Below, piece by piece: positions 6,959-12,288 of a DNA stretch of 12,288 nt; within the stretch, counting starts at the first letter, position 1; every line of letters starts with the position of its first letter. Source of the stretch: Chthonomonadaceae bacterium (GTDB lineage Bacteria; Armatimonadota; Chthonomonadetes; Chthonomonadales; Chthonomonadaceae). The position numbers and the translations under genes are program-made. Where the stretch lies: the NCBI GenBank assembly GCA_014377395.1, contig JACMPS010000427.1, forward strand, positions 1 to 12,288, in the 5' to 3' direction. Under the pieces are notes generated by a model. It was not told the origin of the DNA. It made no database searches and saw nothing but the letters and a program-made list of their open reading frames with translations.

Positions 6959-6989
6959 AAGGCGGAGTGAACAGATGTCACTCCGCCTT
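6959..6989 (-). terminator. Rho-independent terminator of the sigma factor gene
   Basis: The two arms AAGGCGGAGTGA (6959-6970) and TCACTCCGCCTT (6978-6989) are perfect complements, giving a 12-bp GC-rich stem with a 7-nt loop. Read on the minus strand it is followed by TTTGTGT, a weak U-tract. It lies about 29 nt after the sigma stop codon and ends 17 nt before the AraC ATG. Confidence 0.8.
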
Positions 6990-7017
6990 CGTTCTCTGAG
7001 AAGAGAGAAAATAACGG

Positions 7018-7911
7018 CTACTCACACAGGTAATGATAGAGATTCCCACTTCGTGCGGCACATTTCAACTTTTTGAGTGCCTTGATTTCAATCTGGCGCA
7101 CCCGTTCGCGGGAGAGTTGCATGGTCTCACCGATGTCTTGCAGGGCTTGAGCGCAACTTTCATCAAAGCCCATTCGCTTTCGCATCACTTCCCTTTCACG
7201 AGGATTGAGGTGCGCCATTAGTTTTTCGATCTCGTCCTGCATCTCAGCGGAAAGAACTGCGTCTTGCGGATCGGCGGAAGCCGGATCGGTGATCAACGAC
7301 GAAAGCGGTGTGTTGTCCTCCGTACCTACCAACATATCGAGCGAAATGGGTTCCAAACCCGATTGCAAAACGGCGTTGATTTTTTGCAGGCTCAAGCCGG
7401 AGCGAAGTGCAATCTGTTCGAGAGTCGGCTCTTCACCTGTCTCGCGGTGAAGTTCGGCTTTGATGCGTTCAATTTTGCGGAGGCTTTCGGAAATATGCGC
7501 AGGAATCCTGATTGCCTTTGATTTGTTGTCAATGGCACGGCTGATGGTCTGCCTGATCCAGTGCGTTGCGTAGGTGCTGAAACGAAATCCCTTTGACGGG
7601 TCAAATCGTTCCGCCGCCGTTATCAGTCCAATAGCGCCTTCTTGAATCAAGTCCTCGAAGGGAATCAGGGCGTGGTGGTAATTCCGAGCCACGGTAATGA
7701 CAAGGCGCATATTTGCCTCGACAAGTTCGCGCTTTGCGGATTCACTTCCCGCCGCAATCAAGGACGCAAGTTCGATTTCGCGCCGGGGACTGATGCGTGA
7801 CGCACGAGTAAGTCGGGTCATGTAGGAGAATAAATCGCCTCGCCCACCCGATTCAGGACTGTTTTCGCTGTAAGAGTTCAACATTTCGTTGTTCTTTGCA
7901 GGTTTCGCCAT
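7018..7911 (-). CDS. RNA polymerase sigma-70 family factor (group 2-like, RpoD/SigA-related)
   Basis: A 297-aa sigma factor lacking the large N-terminal region 1.1 of housekeeping sigmas, so probably group 2. Region 1.2 is around residues 27-60 (DLFSYMTRLTRA); region 2 holds EANMRLVITVARNY, FEDLIQEGAIGLITAAERFDPSKGF and FSTYATHWIRQTISRAI (111-127); region 3 spans about 138-210; region 4 ends in the HTH QDIGETMQLSRERVRQIEIKALKKLK (258-283), which contacts the -35. In region 2.3 the residue before W118 is H117, where sigma-70 proteins normally have W; this is noted as a finding. The frame is open up to 8019, but ATG 7911 fits best: AAGGAG lies 10 nt upstream and the family homology begins soon after. 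A strong terminator follows the gene. Confidence 0.94.
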   Translation of the reverse strand: MAKPAKNNEMLNSYSENSPESGGRGDLFSYMTRLTRASRISPRREIELASLIAAGSESAKRELVEANMRLVITVARNYHHALIPFEDLIQEGAIGLITAAERFDPSKGFRFSTYATHWIRQTISRAIDNKSKAIRIPAHISESLRKIERIKAELHRETGEEPTLEQIALRSGLSLQKINAVLQSGLEPISLDMLVGTEDNTPLSSLITDPASADPQDAVLSAEMQDEIEKLMAHLNPREREVMRKRMGFDESCAQALQDIGETMQLSRERVRQIEIKALKKLKCAARSGNLYHYLCE

Positions 7912-7945
7912 TTTTCCTGCGCTCCTTCGATGTCTGTGCAGTGAA

Positions 7946-7971
7946 GAGAACGGCAAAAATTTTGCGTTCTC
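7946..7971 (-). promoter_or_regulatory. Imperfect hairpin in the sigma-gene leader
   Basis: GAGAAC-G-GCAAAA (7946-7958) pairs with TTTTGC-GTTCTC (7960-7971), twelve pairs with one bulged G and a minimal centre. It lies about 35 nt before the sigma ATG and is not followed by a U-tract on the minus strand, so it looks more like an operator or mRNA 5' structure than a terminator. Confidence 0.4.
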
Positions 7972-8157
7972 GTGTTTTACACATTGACTTCTTCCATACG
8001 CCGCGCGAGAAAGTGACACCCGTTTCTCCTGGCTTTAGTTTTCCCGTATTCGTACTACCTTCGCAAAATAAATCCGCCTTTGTTCATTTCTTATTTTCCG
8101 TAAGCAGACGAGAAAACGAATTTCTTTCCACTCTTATTCCTATAGACGGAAATTATC

Positions 8158-8172
8158 GGCAAAATGTTTGCC
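8158..8172. promoter_or_regulatory. Inverted repeat GGCAAA-ATG-TTTGCC
   Basis: A perfect 6-bp palindrome with a 3-nt centre, adjoining the GATAAT-like -10 site of the sigma upstream region. The size and symmetry fit a dimeric repressor operator. No target protein can be named. Confidence 0.3.
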
Positions 8173-8200
8173 TACTTGGATTAACTCAGCGTGAATCGCG

Positions 8201-8217
8201 TCTCACTTTCGGTGAGA
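8201..8217. promoter_or_regulatory. Inverted repeat TCTCAC-TTTCG-GTGAGA
   Basis: A perfect 6-bp inverted repeat with a 5-nt loop in the sigma upstream region, 50-60 nt before the terminator of the outer-membrane gene. It could be an operator or a small RNA hairpin; chance cannot be excluded. Confidence 0.25.
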
Positions 8218-8264
8218 AACTTTCCACACCCTCTCTTTCAGCAAAAATCATCCCAATCCAAAAT

Positions 8265-8321
8265 AAAAAAGTGTGACCCGATTCAGGAATTATAAATTCC
8301 TGAATCGGGTCACTCTTTTTT
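8265..8321 (-). terminator. Perfect 19-bp terminator after the outer-membrane gene
   Basis: Arms 8273-8291 and 8295-8313 are exactly complementary over 19 bp (GTGACCCGATTCAGGAATT and its complement), with a 3-nt ATA loop. A further G-C pair lies beyond a T-T mismatch, and six A (8265-8270) face six T (8316-8321). It is therefore symmetrical and could stop transcription in both directions; on the minus strand it ends the gene at 8358-8885. Confidence 0.9.
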
Positions 8322-8357
8322 AGAACTCAACCAGTAGTCGCGGGTTCATAGTCGAAC

Positions 8358-8885
8358 CTAGAGGCGGATACCCAGGGTCAGGCTGTAGCCGTCCAGTTCA
8401 TTGTCCGCACCGCTCATAAACAGGTAGCGCAGATCAAGGGAAAGGGGATTTCTGGTTTGTGTCAACTGGTAGCCGAGGTTTACCCCCAGTGCCGCTCCCG
8501 AAATGCCGCGCCCGTCAATGCGTTTGCCGAAAGCATAACCCGCTCCAAATCCATAGCGGAAGTTGCCTTTGTGCCAGATGATGTTCCCCATGACCGGGAT
8601 ATTGTACACGCGGTCAAAGCCGTTGTAGCCGATCCCGATATTGATGTCATAGTCCAGCGTTTTGTAGACGCGGCGCTCCGCAAGTCCACTGATTCCCACT
8701 TCTCCTTGCGCTCTACGGGCGGCTTGTGACTGTGGGATCCAGAGACCCACACGCACACTCCAATCCTGAGACAGTTCCGGGAGAACCTCAGCACTTTGTG
8801 CCTTAGCAGCTCCAGGGGTGGACACCATGAGCGCAACGAGCATCAGCGTTGTTGCCACTTCTAACCAAAGACGAAATCGTTTCAA
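8358..8885 (-). CDS. Small outer-membrane beta-barrel-like exported protein
   Basis: A 175-aa protein with a classical signal peptide: a KRFR positive start, hydrophobic core (VATTLMLVALMV) and AKA cleavage site, with cut after A29. The mature chain alternates hydrophobic and polar residues in short strands rich in glycine and aromatics: WSVRVGLWI, YDINIGIGYNGF, FRYGFGAGYAFG, AALGVNLGYQLTQ, LSLDLRYLF and a final YSLTLGIRL. This pattern is typical of small outer-membrane barrels (OmpW/OmpX-like size), though no specific family is claimed. The start is TTG at 8885: AAGGAGG lies 6 nt upstream. Another in-frame TTG at 8891 abuts the AAGGAGG and is too close. It probably sits in an outer membrane, which hints that the host is diderm. 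A near-perfect terminator follows. Confidence 0.82.
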   Translation of the reverse strand: MKRFRLWLEVATTLMLVALMVSTPGAAKAQSAEVLPELSQDWSVRVGLWIPQSQAARRAQGEVGISGLAERRVYKTLDYDINIGIGYNGFDRVYNIPVMGNIIWHKGNFRYGFGAGYAFGKRIDGRGISGAALGVNLGYQLTQTRNPLSLDLRYLFMSGADNELDGYSLTLGIRL

Positions 8886-8891
8886 GCACAA

Positions 8892-8898
8892 CCTCCTT
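8892..8898 (-). promoter_or_regulatory. Ribosome binding site deciding a TTG start
   Basis: The minus strand reads AAGGAGG here, followed by six nucleotides and then TTG AAA at 8885. This full anti-16S match fixes the start of the outer-membrane gene at a rare TTG codon instead of the TTG immediately adjoining the site. Confidence 0.75.
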
Positions 8899-8989
8899 AT
8901 GTCCTCGCTCTTCCGTGAGTGAAAGCCGTTTCCATTGTTTCCGGCAATCTCTGCATCAGTCTGCGTAGGACGAAAAAATAGTCTCTCCT

Positions 8990-8998
8990 AATATAGCA
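8990..8998 (-). promoter_or_regulatory. Candidate extended -10 promoter of the outer-membrane gene
   Basis: The minus strand reads TGC-TATATT (8998-8990), an extended -10 form (TGn followed by a 5/6 match). No -35 match is seen. The leader to the TTG start would be about 98 nt. Confidence 0.35.
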
Positions 8999-9096
8999 CA
9001 AACCCCTTCCGTTTTCCTGCGTGATTTTATGGATTTAGCGCAAGAAAAAGGTGAAAAGCAGGAGAACCGCTTCTTTTTGTAAAACAATCCCTTACC

Positions 9097-9474
9097 ATGA
9101 AAATTTCAGTTCAACATTTCAATCACGTTGCTCTCCATGTTCGCGACCTCGAACGCTCTCAAAAGTTCTATGTCGAGACACTCGGCTTTCCCCTGCTTCC
9201 TCGTCCCGGCTTCGGTTTTCCGGGGGCGTGGATCGGTCTTGCGGACGGAGAATTACACCTCATCGTCGAGCCGGACATGAAGGAGCCAACGGGAAGCCAC
9301 CATTTCGCGCTTCTCGTCGAAAGCATTTTTCCGATTCAGAAATATCTGGACGAGGCGGGCGTCCCGACTCATAGCCGATCTTTTCGCCCAGACGGTTACG
9401 ATCAACTCTATATTCTCGACCCGGACGGCTATCAAATCGAATTCTACTCCAAAGCAAGTGAGGAAAAGGTTTAA
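9097..9474 (+). CDS. VOC (glyoxalase/bleomycin-resistance/dioxygenase) fold protein
   Basis: A 125-aa vicinal-oxygen-chelate protein with two beta-alpha-beta-beta-beta modules. Candidate metal ligands appear at the family positions: H10 (NHVALHVRD), E58 (HLIVEP), H69 (HHFALLV) and E115 (GYQIEFY). RDLERSQKFYVETLGF (16-31) and DPDGYQIEFY (108-117) are the hallmark segments. Members isomerise, cleave or sequester small molecules using a divalent metal. Which of these applies here is not evident. It is cytoplasmic, with no signal. The start ATG 9097 lacks a good Shine-Dalgarno. Its stop TAA shares one base with the next start (TAATG at 9472-9476), coupling it to the exported phosphoesterase; a possible shared catabolic or detoxifying role is speculative. 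Confidence 0.88.
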   Translation: MKISVQHFNHVALHVRDLERSQKFYVETLGFPLLPRPGFGFPGAWIGLADGELHLIVEPDMKEPTGSHHFALLVESIFPIQKYLDEAGVPTHSRSFRPDGYDQLYILDPDGYQIEFYSKASEEKV

Positions 9475-10403
9475 TGGAGATCACACGACGCGGCTTGATC
9501 GGCGGAAGTCTCGCTACCTCTCTCATGGCGGGACTGGACGCGAGTTTCCCGCAAATCGCACACGCCGCCCCGAAAAGCAAATTTCGGTTTGCACATCTCA
9601 CGGATTTTCACGCGCAACCGGAACTCGGCGCACCCGACGGCATTTCACTCGCCCTGAAGAAACTGATGCAACTCAAGCCCCTGCCCGATTTCGTCGTGTG
9701 TGGCGGCGATCAGATCATGGACTTACTTTCGGTGTCTAGCGAACGGGCAGACACTCAGTTCAAGGTTTTTGAGAAGGCAATAGAGCCTCTTGAGATGCCA
9801 CTTTACTACACAATCGGTAATCACGATGTTTACGGCTGGGGTTCCACACTCTCCAAACGGAAAGAGCCGGGATATGGGCTTTCGATGTTTACCGAGCGGG
9901 TATCGAAGCGTGACCCGTTTTATACGTTTGAGGCGGATCGTTGGCTTTTCCTCGTCCTCAACTCGATTCAACCCGGCACACCCGGCGGTTGGAAAGCCGC
10001 GATTGATGACGCCCAACTTTCCTTTATGAAAAGTGCGCTGGTCAAGCATGGCACTCAACTTCCGGTTGTGGTAGTTTCTCACGTCCCGATTTTTTCGATT
10101 TTTCCTCAGTACAACATCGGGACGACTACGGCTCCCACCGACAAATACCTCGTCGCAAATGGCAAAGAGGTGCGTGAATTGTTTGCCCCCTACAACATTA
10201 AGGCGGTCTTGCAGGGACATACGCACGTCGTGGAAAATTGTACCTATTTAGGAACACAGTACATTACATCGGGTGCGATTTGCGGCGAGTGGTGGAAGGG
10301 ACCCCGGCTCGGTGTTCACCCGGAGGGCTTTTCCGTGTTCGATGTGGATGGTGAAAACTTGAAATGGCAGTATGTGCCTTATGGCTGGAAGGCACGGGTC
10401 TAA
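9474..10403 (+). CDS. Exported calcineurin-like metallophosphoesterase (Tat signal)
   Basis: A 309-aa phosphoesterase with a twin-arginine signal: TRRGLIGGS (R5, R6), hydrophobic stretch and an AHA cleavage site (cut after A31). The di-metal motifs come in the expected order: D44-x-H46 (LTDFHAQ), G78-D79 (CGGDQIMD), G115-N116-H117-D118, H203 (VVSHVP) and G248-H249-T-H251. The layout is that of the CpdA/purple-acid-like group, which cleaves phosphomono- or diesters in the periplasm after export folded with metals. Substrate is unknown. The start overlaps the VOC stop by one base. The C-terminus (GEWWKGPRLGV...EGFSVFDVDGE) is a beta-sandwich-like end often seen in these exported enzymes. No strong terminator follows; transcription may read on. 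Confidence 0.9.
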   Translation: MEITRRGLIGGSLATSLMAGLDASFPQIAHAAPKSKFRFAHLTDFHAQPELGAPDGISLALKKLMQLKPLPDFVVCGGDQIMDLLSVSSERADTQFKVFEKAIEPLEMPLYYTIGNHDVYGWGSTLSKRKEPGYGLSMFTERVSKRDPFYTFEADRWLFLVLNSIQPGTPGGWKAAIDDAQLSFMKSALVKHGTQLPVVVVSHVPIFSIFPQYNIGTTTAPTDKYLVANGKEVRELFAPYNIKAVLQGHTHVVENCTYLGTQYITSGAICGEWWKGPRLGVHPEGFSVFDVDGENLKWQYVPYGWKARV

Positions 10404-10553
10404 ACCGGGTGTAAAGTTGCGCTTATAAAAGGGAACGTATTTCTCTTAAAGACAGTCTTTTCTCTGACAATTTAACCCTCGCTTGCTTAGTTTAGTTTAA
10501 CGTGCCCTTTGCGTCAAAGCAAAATGAAGAGAGTGAGGTCAGGAGAAAAGACA
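10404..10553 (+). promoter_or_regulatory. 150-nt gap with a weak candidate promoter for the hydrolase gene
   Basis: CTGACA at 10464-10469 and TTAGTT at 10487-10492 are 17 nt apart, an acceptable -35 but poor -10. A small palindrome AAAGAC-A-GTCTTT lies at 10448-10460. I see no terminator hairpin for the preceding phosphoesterase. Confidence 0.22.
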
Positions 10554-11621
10554 ATGAAGCGTTCCTCTTTATTCCCCCTCGGTATTTGCCTTTACATGAT
10601 TGCGTTTGCCCCACCCGCAGACGCGCAGAACCCGGTAACGAAGACCGCGCAAAAGGTCGTCAAAGCCACGAAGAAAGCGGTCAAGCGTGCTACGACAAAG
10701 ACAAAAGCCCTGGCTAATTCCGCTTCGGCGTCCGTCAAGTCCACGCTCGCCAATATCCCATCTCCCGGCTGGGAAAAACTGCAAAAGGCTTACGCCTACA
10801 ATAATGCCCCTCCTCAAGTGAAAGAGACCCCGAAGGAAAACGCAAACGCGCTTGAAATTCGTCTTTCTTTTGCGGGAGCGAACGGCAAACCCGTTTCCGG
10901 CACTTTTATGCGTCCGAAAGCGGACGGCGTTTATCCGGTTGCTCTTGTGCTTCACGGCTTGACGAACAACAAGGAGATTGCGATTGCGATGTTCGGCAAG
11001 TCGCTTGTGGCAAAGGGAGTCGCCATTCTCGCGCTCGATGCCCCCGAACACGGAGCGCAACGCAAGGCAGGCAAAAATATGTGGACAAAGCAAGTGCTGG
11101 TTACGGCTGTCCACGAGGGAACCCGCAATTATCGCAAAGCCCTTGATTATCTCGCGACGCGGCAGGATGTGGACAGTTCGCGTATCGGTCTAATTGGCTA
11201 CAGCATGGGTTCGATCATGGGTTCCATTCTCGGCGGAGTTGACACGCGAGTCACGGCGTTTTCGCTTTGTGTGGGGGGAGACCCGGTTTTGCCCCTCGCA
11301 AAAGCCACGCTTGCAAAACAGCGTGATTCGGTTTATTCGGCTTGCCCCTCGCTTTACATTTCCCATATTGCGGGGCGTCCGATCTTGATGCAGAACGGCA
11401 AGACGGATGTGATTGTCGTTGCTCCCGCCGCCTATCTGCTCCATAATGAGGCAAAAGCCCCGAAAGAGATTATCTGGTTTAATGGCGGACACGACATGAA
11501 CGCCGCTGTCAAAGCGAAAGCGGTAGAGTGGCTTGTCGCAAAACTCATTGTAGGTGAGGCTCCAAAAGAAGACCCGAAACCGGAGGAAGCACCGAAACCC
11601 GAAACACCCAAACCGGAGTAG
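10554..11621 (+). CDS. Exported alpha/beta hydrolase with low-complexity N- and C-tails
   Basis: A 355-aa esterase/dienelactone-hydrolase-like protein. ATG 10554 is preceded by AGGAG with 8 nt spacing, so I reject the frame's earlier ATG at 10509. A signal peptide follows (KRSSLFPLGICLYMIAFAPPADA, cut after A24). Residues 28-63 are rich in lysine, alanine and threonine with no fold visible. The hydrolase core begins near 98: HG at 134-135 is the oxyanion hole, S217 in GYSMGS is the nucleophile, D285 (NGKTDVIV) the acid and H313 (GGHDM) the base. The C-terminus (335-355) is a proline/lysine/glutamate repeat (PKPE units). It would act in the periplasm or at the cell surface on an ester; the basic N-region could bind an acidic polymer or the envelope, which is a guess. 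A terminator follows. Confidence 0.88.
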   Translation: MKRSSLFPLGICLYMIAFAPPADAQNPVTKTAQKVVKATKKAVKRATTKTKALANSASASVKSTLANIPSPGWEKLQKAYAYNNAPPQVKETPKENANALEIRLSFAGANGKPVSGTFMRPKADGVYPVALVLHGLTNNKEIAIAMFGKSLVAKGVAILALDAPEHGAQRKAGKNMWTKQVLVTAVHEGTRNYRKALDYLATRQDVDSSRIGLIGYSMGSIMGSILGGVDTRVTAFSLCVGGDPVLPLAKATLAKQRDSVYSACPSLYISHIAGRPILMQNGKTDVIVVAPAAYLLHNEAKAPKEIIWFNGGHDMNAAVKAKAVEWLVAKLIVGEAPKEDPKPEEAPKPETPKPE

Positions 11622-11648
11622 ACTGGAAAGAAAGCGTCATGGTTGTGA

Positions 11649-11688
11649 GCGGAGAAAGGAGGAAACTCTTTTCTTCGCTTTTTTATTT
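11649..11688 (+). terminator. Rho-independent terminator with GAAA tetraloop
   Basis: Arms 11649-11661 and 11666-11678 form 13 pairs (two of them G-T) around the loop GAAA, a stable GNRA tetraloop closed by G-C. Six T, an A and four T follow (11679-11689). This ends the hydrolase gene, 27 nt after its stop. Confidence 0.88.
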
Positions 11689-11728
11689 TCGTGAGGTATC
11701 GAACTTTGTACGTTTCCGCTTGTGTCTA

Positions 11729-11737
11729 TGTGATAAT
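11729..11737 (+). promoter_or_regulatory. Candidate extended -10 promoter of the propeller gene
   Basis: TGT-GATAAT at 11729-11737 is an extended -10 with a 5/6 hexamer; no convincing -35 is seen. Copies of TATCGAAC flank it at 11697-11704 and 11748-11755, 51 nt apart. The leader to the ATG at 11780 would be about 36 nt. Confidence 0.4.
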
Positions 11738-11779
11738 CGAGTGATCCTATCGAACGAACTATCACGGAGAAGCGGAACG

Positions 11780-12288
11780 ATGAAAGCAAAACTTATTGCG
11801 CGTCTGGGGATTTTAGGACTGTGCGCGGCACTCTACCCGATCTCGGTTTATGGACGGGAAGGCGGTCAGGGAGGCTTACCGTCTTACGTATCGTATGGCA
11901 AACAAGTGCTACTCATTGGCGAATCGGAGTTAGTGGCAAGCGGTAAAACTGTGATGGCGTCATGGTCTCCCGATTCGCAAAGCGTGATTGCCCTGCGTCA
12001 GTTCCGTTCGGGAAAAGTGGGAACCCCACAAGAAATCACGGAAGTCAGTCTTACTCTCTGGGACGCCGTGACACGCCGAAGTCGTGAAATCTGGCGCAAG
12101 CAAATCGAACTCGCCGCTTATGATAGGAGTTTGAATCCACAGTGGTTACCAAAATCGGGGATCGCTGTGGTCACGATGTCCTGGCACACAAATCCTGATC
12201 CCACAACGGGAGGCGCGAGGAGCACACTGGGTGCGCTCTGGATTGATACGATACATGGCACCGCTTCCGAGATCGCATTTGGAAATGA
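11780..12288 (+). CDS. Exported TolB/WD40-like beta-propeller protein, 5' part (partial)
   Basis: The frame begins at ATG 11780 and runs to the window edge without a stop, so 169 residues are visible. The first residues form a signal peptide (KAKLIARLGILGLCAALYPISVYG). Next comes a repeated-blade look: VASGKTVMASWSPDSQSVIALR (SWSPDS is the classic TolB/WD-type turn), then LTLWDAVTRRSREIWRK and LNPQWLPKSGIAVVTMSW, a second blade with the same P-x-W-and-beta pattern. Propellers of this kind bind partners or ligands in the periplasm; no enzyme activity is suggested. GGAG lies about 10 nt before the start, and an extended -10 lies upstream, after the previous gene's terminator. It stands alone, as its own unit. 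The family call is by pattern only. Confidence 0.7.
   Translation, partial: MKAKLIARLGILGLCAALYPISVYGREGGQGGLPSYVSYGKQVLLIGESELVASGKTVMASWSPDSQSVIALRQFRSGKVGTPQEITEVSLTLWDAVTRRSREIWRKQIELAAYDRSLNPQWLPKSGIAVVTMSWHTNPDPTTGGARSTLGALWIDTIHGTASEIAFGN

Larger units (their letters stand above)
7912..8264. other. 353-nt sigma-gene upstream region with inverted repeats
   Basis: This is the region between the sigma start and the outer-membrane gene's terminator. It has no credible ORF. On the minus strand it contains three inverted repeats, listed separately: 7946-7971, 8158-8172 and 8201-8217. I could not find a -35/-10 pair with convincing match and spacing; a lone GATAAT (minus, around 8151-8157) is the best -10-like site. 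The length exceeds what a simple promoter needs. Confidence 0.5.

Noticed and set aside
7912..8019. Longer reading frame upstream of the sigma factor start
   Set aside because: The extra 36 residues are basic, low-complexity and contain no known sigma region, while ATG 7911 has AAGGAG 10 nt before it.
10448..10460. AAAGAC-A-GTCTTT as a terminator of the phosphoesterase gene
   Set aside because: A 1-nt centre leaves only a tiny hairpin and there is no continuous T-run; at most an operator-like palindrome.
10509..10553. Earlier ATG for the alpha/beta hydrolase at 10509
   Set aside because: It would put 15 charged residues ahead of a proper signal peptide and has no Shine-Dalgarno; ATG 10554 has one.
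1..12288. tRNA, rRNA, CRISPR array, prophage or insertion sequence
   Set aside because: I saw no cloverleaf with the usual TTCRA arm, no regularly spaced repeats, no transposase or integrase reading frame, and only the small repeat at 4921-4976.

Overview
Single-contig bacterial chromosomal DNA of middling GC, dense with short intergenic gaps and no phage, plasmid, RNA-gene or CRISPR content that I can see. The mix of genes (an AraC regulator with an N-terminal 'arm' typical of sugar-responsive regulators next to a phytanoyl-CoA dioxygenase-like enzyme, a HEAT-like protein with an LLRP-repeat tail, a Tat-exported phosphoesterase, a small outer-membrane beta-barrel and a TolB/WD40-like propeller) suggests a Gram-negative-envelope bacterium. 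Armatimonadota or a nearby lineage is my best guess. This is inference from protein style, not a database match.

Layout. 1-911 (+): the 3' end of a HEAT-like protein, translationally coupled to an unrecognised 182-aa protein. 935-1543 (-): a lone PD-(D/E)XK nuclease-like protein. 1678-4816 (+): a tightly coupled three-gene operon made of a UlaG-like metallo-beta-lactamase-fold hydrolase, an M20D amidohydrolase and a DAO-type FAD oxidoreductase, joined by two 4-nt overlaps. 4817-5046: a convergent gap carrying a two-palindrome repeat element. 5047-6941 (-): a PhyH-like dioxygenase with its own clear promoter, preceded by an AraC-family regulator. 6959-8264 (-): a group 2-like sigma-70 factor with a strong terminator and a 353-nt non-coding leader rich in inverted repeats. 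8265-8885 (-): a small outer-membrane barrel gene with a TTG start and a perfect terminator. 9097-10403 (+): a VOC-fold protein coupled to a Tat-type metallophosphoesterase. 10554-11621 (+): an exported alpha/beta hydrolase with low-complexity ends and a strong terminator. 11780-end (+): the 5' part of an exported beta-propeller protein.

How the genes may work together. The 1678-4816 operon looks like a small catabolic unit: hydrolysis of an N-acyl amino acid or lactone-like substrate, then flavin-dependent oxidation of the released amine or amino acid. The AraC gene and dioxygenase gene probably form a regulator-target pair. The sigma factor has a histidine where the first tryptophan of the promoter-melting W-dyad normally stands. 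No complete undescribed system is obvious; the sigma factor and the three-enzyme operon deserve the closest look.
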